A DNA stretch of 64,000 nucleotides from Flavobacterium sp. GTDB taxonomy: Bacteria > Bacteroidota > Bacteroidia > Flavobacteriales > Flavobacteriaceae. A program made the translations under genes and the position numbers. This document shows, one piece after another, positions 44,774 through 54,000 of this stretch. Location of the stretch: the NCBI RefSeq assembly GCF_027531905.1, contig NZ_JAPZSU010000008.1, positions 1 through 64,000 of the forward strand, written 5' to 3'. Below the pieces are notes generated by a model. The model searched no databases. It was not told the origin of the DNA and saw nothing but the letters and a program-made list of their open reading frames with translations. Numbering within the stretch: the first letter of the stretch is position 1; every line of letters begins with the position of its first letter.

Positions 44774-45177
44774 AAACTACTCTTAAAGACCTAAAAACGA
44801 TTGCAATTCCAGTGGTAGAAGACACCCGTGGGAATTTAGGATTTATTCAAAATGATATCTTAACTTTCGATTTTAAGCGAGTGTATTACTTGTTTGATGT
44901 GCCTAGTAGTGCTTTTAGGGGTGGACACGCTCATATTGAACAACAAGAAGTCTTGATTGCTCTCAGCGGAAGCTTTGAGGTAGTTTTGGATGATGGTTTT
45001 GAGAAAAAAACAATTTTGCTCAATAAACCTTCGCTGGGATTACTGATTCCGACAGGGATTTGGAGAGAATTACAAAATTTTTCTTCGGGTTCTGTTTGTT
45101 TGGTTTTGGCATCGGATGTTTTTGAAGAATCGGATTATATTCGAGACTATCCACAATTTTTGGCTTCCAAACAATGA
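44770..45177 (+). CDS. FdtA/QdtA-type dTDP-4-dehydro-6-deoxyglucose ketoisomerase
   Basis: 135-residue cupin that moves the keto group of dTDP-4-keto-6-deoxyglucose from C4 to C3 before amination. Diagnostic segments are VEDTRGNLGFIQ, FKRVYYLFDVPSSAFRGGHA (with catalytic H in RGGHAH) and GLLIPTGIWRELQNFSSGSV. Its partner aminotransferase is at 40354. FdtA and QdtA differ in product stereochemistry and I cannot tell which. It overlaps both neighbours by 4 bp, so a glycosyltransferase-isomerase-glycosyltransferase operon is clear. Confidence 0.9.
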   Translation: MKTTLKDLKTIAIPVVEDTRGNLGFIQNDILTFDFKRVYYLFDVPSSAFRGGHAHIEQQEVLIALSGSFEVVLDDGFEKKTILLNKPSLGLLIPTGIWRELQNFSSGSVCLVLASDVFEESDYIRDYPQFLASKQ

Positions 45178-46277
45178 AATTGCTTTATCTGATTCCGTCA
45201 GTCAATAATGCGGGAGGTGTGGCCAAAATACTTGCTCTTAAAACGCATTATTTTATTGAAAAATGGGGTTATGAAATCCACGTAGTTACCCAAAACGAAG
45301 GTCATAAAAATCCTTTTTTTGATTTTCATCCTACTATTGTTTGGCATGATATTGAGCGAAAAGGGCAATCGATGAAGGCTGTTTTTCAATATAAAAAGCA
45401 ACTTAAGGAAGTAGCACTTTCTTTACAACCCGATAGTATTATTGTTGCAGACAATGGATTGAAAGCCTATTTGGTTCCATTTTTATTAAACAAAAAAATA
45501 CCCATTGTATTCGAATGTCACGGGTCGAAATACCAAAAAGAAGCGCCGTTTTCTATTTCCTTTTTGAACAAAATGAAATACAATTGCACCCTTTGGTTTA
45601 AAGAATGGGCAGCCAAACGATTTGATACTTTCGTTGTTTTGAATGCTGAAAGTGCCAAAGAGTGGCCAGCTTCAAATTGCACAATTATTACTAATCCCTT
45701 AGTAATTAGAACTGCAGAAAAAAAGCAAATCAGTTCTAAACGCGTAGTGGCAATTGCCAGAAATGCTTATGAAAAAGGATTGGACCGTTTGCTGGTTATT
45801 TGGCAGCAAGTGGCTAAGCTTCAACCCGAATGGGAACTTTGTATTTATGGCGTTTTGAATCCCGAAACCCAATTGCTTCAGTTGGCTCAGACATTAGGTA
45901 TTGAAAGTAGCGTTACGTTTTATCCACCTCTTGTGGCCGTTGAGACGGTTTATTTAGATAGTGCTGTGTTTGTGATGACTTCGCGTTATGAAGGATTGGG
46001 TTTGGTGCTGCTTGAGGCTATGGCTTCTGGTTTGCCTTGTGTGGCTTACGATTGTCCAATTGGTCCAAGGTCAATTATCACTGATGGTGTAAATGGTTTT
46101 TTGGTTGAGGATGGCAATGTTGAGGCATTTGTGGAGCGATTGGCATTGCTTTTTCAGGATGAAAGATTGAGAAAAACGATGGGTGAAAATGCTCAAAAAA
46201 GCATAGCTAACTACGAGCTAAATGCTATTATGAACCAGTGGAAGGCTTTGTTCGATAGTTTGATTATACAGTGTTAG
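45174..46277 (+). CDS. Family 4 glycosyltransferase
   Basis: 367 residues, GT-B fold. N-terminal half: LIPSVNNAGGVAKILALKTH; C-terminal donor site: VVAIARNAYEKGLDRLLVIW, VFVMTSRYEGLGLVLLEAMA (E-x7-E), GLPCVAYDCPIGPRSIITDG. Retaining glycosyltransferase of surface polysaccharide assembly. Overlaps the isomerase gene by 4 bp. Its last 14 bases overlap the 3' end of the converging gene at 46264. Confidence 0.9.
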   Translation: MKLLYLIPSVNNAGGVAKILALKTHYFIEKWGYEIHVVTQNEGHKNPFFDFHPTIVWHDIERKGQSMKAVFQYKKQLKEVALSLQPDSIIVADNGLKAYLVPFLLNKKIPIVFECHGSKYQKEAPFSISFLNKMKYNCTLWFKEWAAKRFDTFVVLNAESAKEWPASNCTIITNPLVIRTAEKKQISSKRVVAIARNAYEKGLDRLLVIWQQVAKLQPEWELCIYGVLNPETQLLQLAQTLGIESSVTFYPPLVAVETVYLDSAVFVMTSRYEGLGLVLLEAMASGLPCVAYDCPIGPRSIITDGVNGFLVEDGNVEAFVERLALLFQDERLRKTMGENAQKSIANYELNAIMNQWKALFDSLIIQC

Positions 46278-47160
46278 TTTGCAAGTGGCATAAATAACCC
46301 AATTTGTACCAATCGAAAAGGAGTAATGATGGTTTTTTTGAACACAAATTTTGGCTGACTTTCATTTTCGTTTTTTGAAACAACCAACTGAGGAGTCCCA
46401 ATAATTTTAATTTTTCCGCTAATAAAAATACGCGAGCAATCTTGCTTTCTTTGGTATCGATGATTTGATGGCGGACTAAAAACAACAAGTTTTTTTGCGC
46501 CATTTCTGTTTTGGCTAAAAATGCTGTTGAAGTTTCTAAATTGAGATGAAAAGTAGGGTTGTCAAGATGGAATACTGTAATGTTGTGTAAAGCTAAATTG
46601 GTGAGAAAACAAAAATCTTCATATCCGTATTCTTTTAGAGATTCTGGAAATGGAAACTGTTTAGCGATTTCTTTTTTTATTAATAAATTAGAAGTTAAAG
46701 CGCTGCTATTAGGTTTTTTATTTCTGATGTTGCAAGGAAGTGCTTCTCTTTTTTGACCATACACCCAGCGTAACAATTGTGAGTTGTGTGGCTTTTTGGG
46801 ATGATATATAATGCCTCCAAAAACCAAAGATGACATCGGTTTTTGTATAAATGAAAGATAGTTTTTGATAAAAAAAGAATCTCTAGGAAAGGTATCGCAA
46901 TCCAAAAGCAGTAACCAATCGAATTGAGCTTTTTGAATCAGTAGGTTTCGATTGTTTCCTCTGCCTAAATTGACTTTGTTTTGAGAAAAGGTGCAATAGG
47001 GTAGCTGCTCAATAGCAAGATTTTCTTCTATATGTGATGTAGAACAATCGTCTTGGCAAAGGATTTCGAATTGAATTCCGGCGGCAATACATTGTTTGTG
47101 TACTTCCAAAACTAATGGAAATACAGCATAATTGTATACCGGAATAAGAACAGAAAGCAT
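46264..47160 (-). CDS. Family 2 glycosyltransferase
   Basis: 298 residues, GT-A fold. It begins MLSVLIPVYNYAVFPLVLEV with the acidic pair QDDCS; NKVNLGRGNNRNLLI, FDWLLLLDCDTFP (DxD) and SLKEYGYEDFCF (ED acid). The ATG shares one base with the ftsE stop (TAATG), so it is translated with ftsE despite serving the polysaccharide cluster. Confidence 0.88.
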   Translation of the reverse strand: MLSVLIPVYNYAVFPLVLEVHKQCIAAGIQFEILCQDDCSTSHIEENLAIEQLPYCTFSQNKVNLGRGNNRNLLIQKAQFDWLLLLDCDTFPRDSFFIKNYLSFIQKPMSSLVFGGIIYHPKKPHNSQLLRWVYGQKREALPCNIRNKKPNSSALTSNLLIKKEIAKQFPFPESLKEYGYEDFCFLTNLALHNITVFHLDNPTFHLNLETSTAFLAKTEMAQKNLLFLVRHQIIDTKESKIARVFLLAEKLKLLGLLSWLFQKTKMKVSQNLCSKKPSLLLFDWYKLGYLCHLQTNTV

Positions 47161-47843
47161 TATACCGTGCGCTGAACTACCTCAAAAATTTTGGTGTCCT
47201 CACATTTCAAGGTCTTAGAAGGGTATTTCATTAACAAAGCATAATCGTGAGTGGCCATGATGATGGTTTTGCCAAGAGCATTGATGGTTTTTAGTACCTC
47301 AAGTACTTCGGCACTGGTTTGTGGGTCTAAGTTTCCAGTAGGTTCATCAGCAAGAATGAATTCAGGGTCGTTGAGCAAAGCTCTAGCAATAGCAACTCTT
47401 TGTTGTTCTCCTCCAGAAAGTTGGTGTGGCATTTTGTTGCCAAAATCTTGCATGCCAACTTTGGTAAGCACTTCTTCGATTTTGTTATTCATATCGTTCA
47501 AATCTGTCCAACCAGTTGCTTTGAGTACAAACAACATGTTGTCATTTATAGAACGATCGGGTAAGAGTTTGAAATCTTGAAAAACGATTCCGATTCTTCT
47601 TCTTAAAAAAGGAATTTCTACTTCAGTTAAAGTTTCTAAATTGTAATCTACAATATGTCCAGTACCTTCTGTTAAAGGCAAGTCACCGTATAAGGTTTTG
47701 AGTAAACTACTTTTTCCTGAACCTGTTTTTCCTATTAAGTAGATGAATTCACCATGTTTTACTTCTAAATTAACATCGGATAAAATGGTTCTTCCTTCTT
47801 GATAAATGGTTACGTTGTTTAAAGCTAATACGGTTTGTGACAT
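47160..47843 (-). CDS. ftsE: Cell-division ABC ATPase FtsE
   Basis: 227-residue ATPase of the FtsE/LolD group. Walker A LIGKTGSGKSSLL, Q-loop IVFQDFKLLPDRS, signature LSGGEQQRVAIARAL, Walker B FILADEPTGNLDP, switch MATHDYALLMKY. With FtsX it controls cell-wall hydrolases at division. DFKLLPDRSINDNM favours FtsE over LolD. ftsX is not adjacent. A near-consensus promoter lies upstream. Confidence 0.88.
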   Translation of the reverse strand: MSQTVLALNNVTIYQEGRTILSDVNLEVKHGEFIYLIGKTGSGKSSLLKTLYGDLPLTEGTGHIVDYNLETLTEVEIPFLRRRIGIVFQDFKLLPDRSINDNMLFVLKATGWTDLNDMNNKIEEVLTKVGMQDFGNKMPHQLSGGEQQRVAIARALLNDPEFILADEPTGNLDPQTSAEVLEVLKTINALGKTIIMATHDYALLMKYPSKTLKCEDTKIFEVVQRTV

Positions 47844-47863
47844 GATTGAAGTGATTTATTGCG

Positions 47864-47893
47864 TAAAAGTAAGAAGTTAGCCTTTGTATTCAA
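47864..47893 (-). promoter_or_regulatory. Near-consensus promoter of ftsE
   Basis: On the minus strand TTG (complement of 47891-47893), 19 bp, then TACTTTTA (complement of 47864-47871), one base off TAnnTTTG. The ftsE ATG is 20 bp downstream. Confidence 0.4.
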
Positions 47894-48048
47894 AATAAAT
47901 TCGAAGCTAATGAGCTAAAATCATCAGTTTGATTGTTGCTTCGTTGTGTAATGGTAATAGCGAAAGGCTTTAGTTTGTTTTGTAAAGTAATTTGGGGAAG
48001 TTTAAGTCGGATTTTAATGCTTCCAAGAATGCCATAATGTTGGCTTTT

Positions 48049-48150
48049 AACCCTGATAGAAACGGCATCCTTTTGTGAAGCGATAGCGTAACAAAAGATA
48101 TAGTGTATAGCAGGACGATGTATACAAAAAAGCCTTATTTTTCTGTTCCT
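48049..48150 (-). repeat. REP-like palindromic element, copy 5 (degenerate)
   Basis: Read on the minus strand: AGGAACAG, AATAAGGCTTTTTT, then a worn CCTGCTATACACTATAT, a hairpin CTTTTGT...ACAAAAG around GCGATAGC, GGATGCCG and a worn closing ATCAGGGTT. It sits between the divergent ftsE and TPR genes. The rest of the gap 47844-48249 holds only the two promoters. Confidence 0.65.
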
Positions 48151-48199
48151 AATTACGATTCTCGATTGGAGTGAGATAATAAAATGTTGTTTCTTCTCG

Positions 48200-48228
48200 T
48201 TTGTAATACGATAAATATGATATATTTG
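48200..48228 (+). promoter_or_regulatory. Promoter of the TPR gene
   Basis: TTTG at 48200-48203 and TATATTTG at 48221-48228 with a 17-bp spacer are an exact match to the Bacteroidota promoter. The preferred ATG lies 21 bp downstream. Confidence 0.65.
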
Positions 48229-48249
48229 AATCATCAAAAAAATAGCACA

Positions 48250-51200
48250 ATGCGTACCTTTTATTGGCTCCTAATTCTACCTTTTTTACTTTGTTTTTCT
48301 GGTGTTTTTGCACAAAAATCTACTGTTTATACTCACGATTTGCAGCGTTTTGATACAGCAATGGATTTGTATACGAATAAGCAATATGCTAGCGCTCAAC
48401 TTGTTTTTGAAAAAGTGCAACAGAATGTTTCTAATGAGGATATCAAAGGGGATTGTGCGTACTACATTGCAAATTGTGCTATCCGAACAAACACCAATAA
48501 TGCTGAGGATTTGGTGGCATTATTCGTAAAAAAATACCCTACTAGCTCTAAGCGCAATCAAGCTTATGTTGAAGCTGCACATTACTATTTTGAACAAAAT
48601 AATTACCCAAAAGCTTTGTATTGGTTTGATAAAGTGGAAGCTGACGAACTTACAAAACAAGAATTGGAGCGTTTTAATTTTCAAAAAGGGTATAGCTATT
48701 ACACCACCAGAAAGAAAAAAGAAGCTACAAAATACTTGAATATGGTTTTGAACTCGGCAGAATACGGTGCTCAGGCTAAGTATTATCTAGGGTTTATGGC
48801 GTATGAAGGTGATGATTACAAAGCGGCAACTAAGTATTTTGACGAGGTTTCGGGTGAAGAAAAATACAAAGAGAAGTTGTCGTATTTTCAGGCGGATATG
48901 AATTTTAAGTTAGGTAATTTCCAAAAAGCGATTGATTTAGGGGTGAAAGCAATGGCACAATCGAATGAAATGGAGTTGTCTGAATTGAATAAAATTATTG
49001 GGGAGAGTTATTTTAATTTAAAAAATTACGAGAAAGCGATTCCTTATTTGTCCGAATACAAAGGGAAAAAAGGGAAATGGAACAATACCGATTTTTACCA
49101 ATTGGGTTACGCGTATTACCAGCAAAAGCAATATGAAAATGCCATTGCACAGTTTAATAAAATCATTGATGGAAAAGATTTTGTGGCTCAAAATGCGTAT
49201 TATCATTTGGGAGAATCGTATTTGGATTTAGGACAAAAAACGCAGGCATTGAACGCGTTTAAGAATGCTTCTGAAATGGATTTTAATACCGAGCTTCAGG
49301 AAGATGCCACACTTAATTATGCCAAGTTGAGTTATGAAATTGGAAATTCATACGAAAGTGTGCCTTCTATTTTGTTGGCTTTTTTAGATAAATACCCTCG
49401 TAATCCTAATGTTGCTGAGGTAGAGCGTTTGTTGATAGATTCTTATATCTCCTCTAAGAATTATAAAGAAGCATTGGTTTTGTTAGAAAGAAATAAAACG
49501 GCTGAGAATAAACTGGCTTATCAAAAAGTGTTGTTTTATAGCGGACTAGAGTCTTTTACTGCTGCCGATTATGCAACTGCTAACAAATTATTTAATCGTG
49601 CAATAAATCAGTCAAAAGACGCAAATATCACCGCAAGGGCTACTTTCTGGAAAGCCGAATCGGATTTTGTTTTGGAAGATTTCAAATCGGCTTTGGCAGG
49701 TTTTAAACAATTTGTTGTTTTGCCTAGTGCAGCAACTACAATGGAGTTTAAAAACAGCAATTATAATTTAGGCTATTCTTGTTTTAAATTAAAAGACTAT
49801 GAATCGGCAGCGAGTTATTTTCAAAAACAAATCGATACTAATACAGAGGATAAAGCCCGATTGGCAGACGCTTACTTGCGTTTGGCAGATTGTAGATTTG
49901 TGGGGTCAAAATATTGGCCAGCCATTGATAATTATGTAAAAGCTATCGAGTTAAAAAGTGTAGATGCTGATTATGCCTATCTTCAAAAGGCATTATCATA
50001 TGGTTTTTTAGGAAAAAATGACAAGAAAATAATAGAGTTGAAAGCTTTCTTGGAGCGTTACAAACAATCTGTTTACAGAGATGATGTGCTATTCGAATTG
50101 GGAAATACTTACGTAGCTGACAAAAAAGACGAATTAGCAATAACTACTTACAACCAATTAATAACCGAATTTCCAGAAGGAACCTTTACATCAAAGGCAT
50201 TGCTGCGACAAGGTTTAGTGTATTATAATGATGATAAAGATGATTTGGCGTTAACCAAGTTCAAAAAAATTGCAACCGATTTTCCCAAAACACCAGAAGC
50301 ACTCGAAGCAGTTGCCTCGGCTCGTTTGATTTATGTAGATAGCGGGAAAGTAAATGAATATGCGACTTGGGTACGTACGTTGTCATTTGTATCGGTAACT
50401 GATGTAGAATTAGATAATGACAGTTATGAAGCCGCCGAAAAACAATTGCAGCAAGGCAATACGAAGCAAGCGATAGCTGGGCTTAATGCATATGTGACCT
50501 CTTTCCCTAATGGCGTTCACGCTTTGAAAGCCAATTACCAGTTGGCGCAAGCGTATTATGATGAAGGCGCTGTGGGGAAATCTATTCCTCATTTTGATTT
50601 TGTAGTGCAACAAGCACGTTCTGAATATACAGAGCCATCTTTGGTGCGTTTGGCTCAAATTCATCTAAAAGACAAAAGAGCCGATTATGCTATTCCAGTA
50701 TTGTTGCGTTTAGAAACAGAATCGGATATCGAACAAAATAAGTTTTTTGCACTTTCTAATTTGATGAAGTTGTATTATGAAACGAAAGAATACCCAAAAG
50801 CAGTTATTTATGCAGAAAAAGTTTTAGCCGAAGCCAAGATTGAAGAAATGGTGAAAAGCGATGCGCAAATAATTATTGCACGAAGCGCTATTCAAGCTGG
50901 AAACGAAACAAAAGCAAAAGAAGCTTATGCGAGATTATTGCCTATTGCTAAAGGGGAATTAGCCGCCGAAGCGATTTATTATGATGCCTATTTTAAAAAT
51001 AAAGAAGGGAAATTTGAAGCTTCAAACGAAGCGGTTCAAAAATTAGCAAAAAATTATTCCAGCTATCGTTATTTGGGAGCCAAAGGTTTGGTCGTTATGG
51101 CTAATAATTTTTATGGTTTGAAAGACAGTTTTCAAGCGACTTATATTTTAGAAAGTGTCATCAAAAATTTCACGGATTATAAAGATGTGGTCGCTACGGC

Positions 51201-51264
51201 ACAAGCAGCATTAGAGAAAATTAAAACAGAAGAAGCCAAAACGAATGCTTCGATTACCAAATAG
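48250..51264 (+). CDS. Large exported TPR-repeat protein
   Basis: 1004 residues from the ATG at 48250, which gives a good signal peptide (MRTFYWLLILPFLLCFSGVFAQ). The frame extends up to 48184, across the promoter. The whole mature chain is built of tetratricopeptide-like helical pairs: for example YYFEQNNYPKALYWFDKVEA, LGYAYYQQKQYENAIAQFNK, GNTYVADKKDELAITTYNQL, and ALLRQGLVYYNDDKDDLALT. It should act as a periplasmic or surface scaffold for protein contacts. Three genes downstream is a plug-less outer-membrane barrel; the two may work together. PhzF lies between and a hairpin follows the stop. Confidence 0.88.
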   Translation: MRTFYWLLILPFLLCFSGVFAQKSTVYTHDLQRFDTAMDLYTNKQYASAQLVFEKVQQNVSNEDIKGDCAYYIANCAIRTNTNNAEDLVALFVKKYPTSSKRNQAYVEAAHYYFEQNNYPKALYWFDKVEADELTKQELERFNFQKGYSYYTTRKKKEATKYLNMVLNSAEYGAQAKYYLGFMAYEGDDYKAATKYFDEVSGEEKYKEKLSYFQADMNFKLGNFQKAIDLGVKAMAQSNEMELSELNKIIGESYFNLKNYEKAIPYLSEYKGKKGKWNNTDFYQLGYAYYQQKQYENAIAQFNKIIDGKDFVAQNAYYHLGESYLDLGQKTQALNAFKNASEMDFNTELQEDATLNYAKLSYEIGNSYESVPSILLAFLDKYPRNPNVAEVERLLIDSYISSKNYKEALVLLERNKTAENKLAYQKVLFYSGLESFTAADYATANKLFNRAINQSKDANITARATFWKAESDFVLEDFKSALAGFKQFVVLPSAATTMEFKNSNYNLGYSCFKLKDYESAASYFQKQIDTNTEDKARLADAYLRLADCRFVGSKYWPAIDNYVKAIELKSVDADYAYLQKALSYGFLGKNDKKIIELKAFLERYKQSVYRDDVLFELGNTYVADKKDELAITTYNQLITEFPEGTFTSKALLRQGLVYYNDDKDDLALTKFKKIATDFPKTPEALEAVASARLIYVDSGKVNEYATWVRTLSFVSVTDVELDNDSYEAAEKQLQQGNTKQAIAGLNAYVTSFPNGVHALKANYQLAQAYYDEGAVGKSIPHFDFVVQQARSEYTEPSLVRLAQIHLKDKRADYAIPVLLRLETESDIEQNKFFALSNLMKLYYETKEYPKAVIYAEKVLAEAKIEEMVKSDAQIIIARSAIQAGNETKAKEAYARLLPIAKGELAAEAIYYDAYFKNKEGKFEASNEAVQKLAKNYSSYRYLGAKGLVVMANNFYGLKDSFQATYILESVIKNFTDYKDVVATAQAALEKIKTEEAKTNASITK

Positions 51265-51273
51265 GTTCGATAC

Positions 51274-51302
51274 AAAATGTAAAAAAGATGGTTTTACATT
51301 TT
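51274..51302 (+). terminator. AT-rich hairpin after the TPR gene
   Basis: AAAATGTAAAA (51274-51284) pairs perfectly with TTTTACATTTT (51292-51302). It is all A-T apart from one G-C pair, so it is a weak terminator at best, 10 bp after the stop. Confidence 0.4.
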
Positions 51303-51330
51303 ACTTCTAACAAAATACCTTTTACAATTT

Positions 51331-52194
51331 ATGACTTTACCATTTTATATAGTTGATGTTTTTACAGACAAAAAATATGCAGGGAATCAGCTGGCTGTTT
51401 TTTTAGATGCAGCTTGCTTGAGTTCAGAACAAATGCAAAAGATTGCTCGCGAAATAAATTTTGCCGAAAGTACTTTTATTACCAAGCTAGATTCCCAAAA
51501 TAATAGTGCCGAGATTAAGATTTTTACACCAGCTCATGAAATGCAATTTGCTGGGCATCCGATTATTGGGACTTCGTGGGTTTTGATGCGAAAAATGTTT
51601 GAGAATTCTCCTGAAACTATAAAATTAAATGTTCCGATTGGTCCAATTTCGATTCATAGAACAGAGGAGTTGATTTGGTTAAAAGCAGCACAGCCCAAAT
51701 TTTGGGATATTTTTTCGAAAGAAGAATTTTCAGGATTTACTAACCTGAACAAAGAAGATTTTGAAAATCAATTTCCTATTCAAGAAGTAACAACAGGAAG
51801 CGCCTTTGTGTTGGTGGGTTTGAGTAGTAAAAGAGCGCTGGAGCAATTGGTTTTAGATAAAGATAAAACCGATTACTGGTTGAAAAATAATTGCAAAACA
51901 GCCCACAGAGCCTTGTATTTTTATTATATAGAAGGGTCAAAATTGTTTAGCCGAATGTTGTGCATCGAAAACAATCAATTGATTGAAGATGCCGCTACCG
52001 GAAGCGCTAGTTCTTGTTTGCAAGCTTTTTTGTTGAAATATCATCTGCCTGCATTGGAAATTATTAATTATCAAGGAGATTATATTGGACGCCCTTCTCA
52101 GATTTATTTTAAAGGGAAAGTAACCGATGATCAATTTGATATTCAAATTGGCGGAAAAGCACAGTTTGTTGCCAAAGGAGAATGGGAAATATAA
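51331..52194 (+). CDS. PhzF-family isomerase/epimerase
   Basis: 287 residues with the diaminopimelate-epimerase-like double fold: YIVDVFTDKKYAGNQLAVFL (PhzF start), AREINFAESTFI with the catalytic Glu, FTPAHEMQFAGHPIIGTSWV and EDAATGSASSCLQAFLL. Members isomerise small amino-acid-like compounds; true phenazine synthesis needs other phz genes, none of which are here. It sits between the TPR and barrel genes in one direction and may be unrelated to them. Confidence 0.9.
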   Translation: MTLPFYIVDVFTDKKYAGNQLAVFLDAACLSSEQMQKIAREINFAESTFITKLDSQNNSAEIKIFTPAHEMQFAGHPIIGTSWVLMRKMFENSPETIKLNVPIGPISIHRTEELIWLKAAQPKFWDIFSKEEFSGFTNLNKEDFENQFPIQEVTTGSAFVLVGLSSKRALEQLVLDKDKTDYWLKNNCKTAHRALYFYYIEGSKLFSRMLCIENNQLIEDAATGSASSCLQAFLLKYHLPALEIINYQGDYIGRPSQIYFKGKVTDDQFDIQIGGKAQFVAKGEWEI

Positions 52195-52241
52195 CAGAGA
52201 CAATTCAGTAATGAACATACTATTTAACAAATAGAAAAAAA

Positions 52242-53996
52242 ATGAAAATTAAACACCAAACTATAATCCTTTCTATACTGTTGTTGTTGACACTTCAACT
52301 TTCGTTTGCCCAAAAAAAGAACGAAACCATTGGAGCAGAAGAAGTAAATGTGGTTAAATCTTTTTCGCCAACGGTTTCGGATGCTTTCAAGATCAAAGAA
52401 ATACCGCTTTTGGACGATAAGGGTAATGCAAAGAAAGAAACCGTGAAGTATACGGTTTTGCCTTTTCCAGTTGCCTCAACTTTTACCCCAAGCAAAGGAG
52501 TGGCAGCTGCCGTAGAAAAAGGCAAAGCCATTAAGTTGTTCGAAAATTATGCTGCTTTGGGTATTGGGAATTACGGAACGCTTCAAGGTTCGTTGTTTGT
52601 GTATAAAAAATTACAAGCTAGAGATTTTATAGGAGCAAGTTTTCAGCATCATTCTTCTCAAGGCGGTATAAATGATGTGCTACTCGATGACCATTTTTAT
52701 GATACCAAATTAGATTTATTTTATGGGGTAAAAGAAAGTGATTATTCTTGGGATGTTGCTGGTGGATTTCAAAGTCAAACTTATAATTGGTATGGATTGC
52801 CAGCTGATTTCGGAATTTCTTTGACTCCAAGTGAGCGTAACGATTTAATCAACGGAATTGCTCCTGAACAAAAATACAATACCATTACGCTGTCAGGAAA
52901 TCTCACTATGGATGAAAGTTTGTTAGATGAATCCAAAATAAAATTTCATCATTTTACAGATGGTTTTGGATCTTCTGAAAATCGATTTTTTGCAGAATCT
53001 ATTTTTGGAATGGATCTTTGGAATGAAGCAGTCACTACCTCTGTTGTTTTGGATTATTTGGGAGGATCCTTTGAGAATAATTATGCTAAAACCAATACAG
53101 AGGCTATTGAGTATCGCTTCTTGAATTTTGGATTAGCCCCTCGATTTGCCATTGCAGAGAACGATTGGACTTTGCAAATAGGCGCAAGTTTGTTTTATAG
53201 TTTGGATGCCCAAGCTAGTAAAAGCAAATTGTATTTCTATCCTAATTTTAAAGCATCCTACAAAGTGGTGGGCGATTTGATGATTTTTTATTTAGGTGCA
53301 GACGGTAGTTTAAAACAGAATACTTATATGGATTTCGTGAACGAAAATCCTTTTCTTTCACCAACTTTATTAATTCAGCCCACAGATTCCAAGTACAATC
53401 TTTTTGCTGGATTAAAGGGGAAATTGGCGAATTCAATTAGTTACAATGTTAGCGCGTCTTATTTGAATGAAGGGAATAAGGCCTTGTTCAAAGCAAATAA
53501 TTATACAGAAAACAGTGCCAATGAGCCATACGCTTTCGGAAATTCATTAGGTATTGTCTATGATGATGTAAAAACGATGATCCTTTTTGCAGAATTAAAA
53601 GCCGATTTTTCAAGAAACGTGGCCTTTGGAATCAATGCTACTTTAAATACCTATACGACAGATGTGCAAGCAGAGGCTTGGAATTTGCCCACTATGAAAA
53701 TCAATTCGGCATTAGACGTTGTCATTACCGATAAATGGTTTGCAGGTGCGAAAGCCTTTTTCGTAGGCGAGAGAAAAGAGAATCAACTCAACACGGATTT
53801 GGTTACCAATTCTGCTAGTATTACTTTGCCTTCTTATTTTGATGTAAACTTGAATGTAGGTTATAAATATAGCGAACGCATTACTGCTTTTTTAAGAGCC
53901 AACAATATCGCTAACCAAGCCTATCAAAAATGGCTCAATCTTCCCGTTCAAGGATTTCAAATCGTAGCGGGAGCGAGTTATAAATTTGATTTTTAA
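52242..53996 (+). CDS. Outer-membrane beta-barrel protein without plug domain
   Basis: 584 residues. Signal peptide IILSILLLLTLQLSFAQ, then a short segment with EEVNVVKSFSPTVSDAFKIK, followed by alternating beta strands through to the C-terminus. It ends LPVQGFQIVAGASYKFDF, with the aromatic last residue that the barrel-assembly machinery recognises, and RANNIANQAYQKWL before it as in TonB-dependent receptors. No plug domain, carboxypeptidase-regulatory domain or TonB box is seen. It is therefore either an open porin or a barrel plugged by a partner. The next gene starts 4 bp after its stop. Confidence 0.85.
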   Translation: MKIKHQTIILSILLLLTLQLSFAQKKNETIGAEEVNVVKSFSPTVSDAFKIKEIPLLDDKGNAKKETVKYTVLPFPVASTFTPSKGVAAAVEKGKAIKLFENYAALGIGNYGTLQGSLFVYKKLQARDFIGASFQHHSSQGGINDVLLDDHFYDTKLDLFYGVKESDYSWDVAGGFQSQTYNWYGLPADFGISLTPSERNDLINGIAPEQKYNTITLSGNLTMDESLLDESKIKFHHFTDGFGSSENRFFAESIFGMDLWNEAVTTSVVLDYLGGSFENNYAKTNTEAIEYRFLNFGLAPRFAIAENDWTLQIGASLFYSLDAQASKSKLYFYPNFKASYKVVGDLMIFYLGADGSLKQNTYMDFVNENPFLSPTLLIQPTDSKYNLFAGLKGKLANSISYNVSASYLNEGNKALFKANNYTENSANEPYAFGNSLGIVYDDVKTMILFAELKADFSRNVAFGINATLNTYTTDVQAEAWNLPTMKINSALDVVITDKWFAGAKAFFVGERKENQLNTDLVTNSASITLPSYFDVNLNVGYKYSERITAFLRANNIANQAYQKWLNLPVQGFQIVAGASYKFDF

Positions 53997-54000
53997 AGTT

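Noticed and set aside
51331-52194. Part of a phenazine biosynthesis cluster
   Set aside because: PhzF-like proteins are widespread and no other phz gene is in the window.
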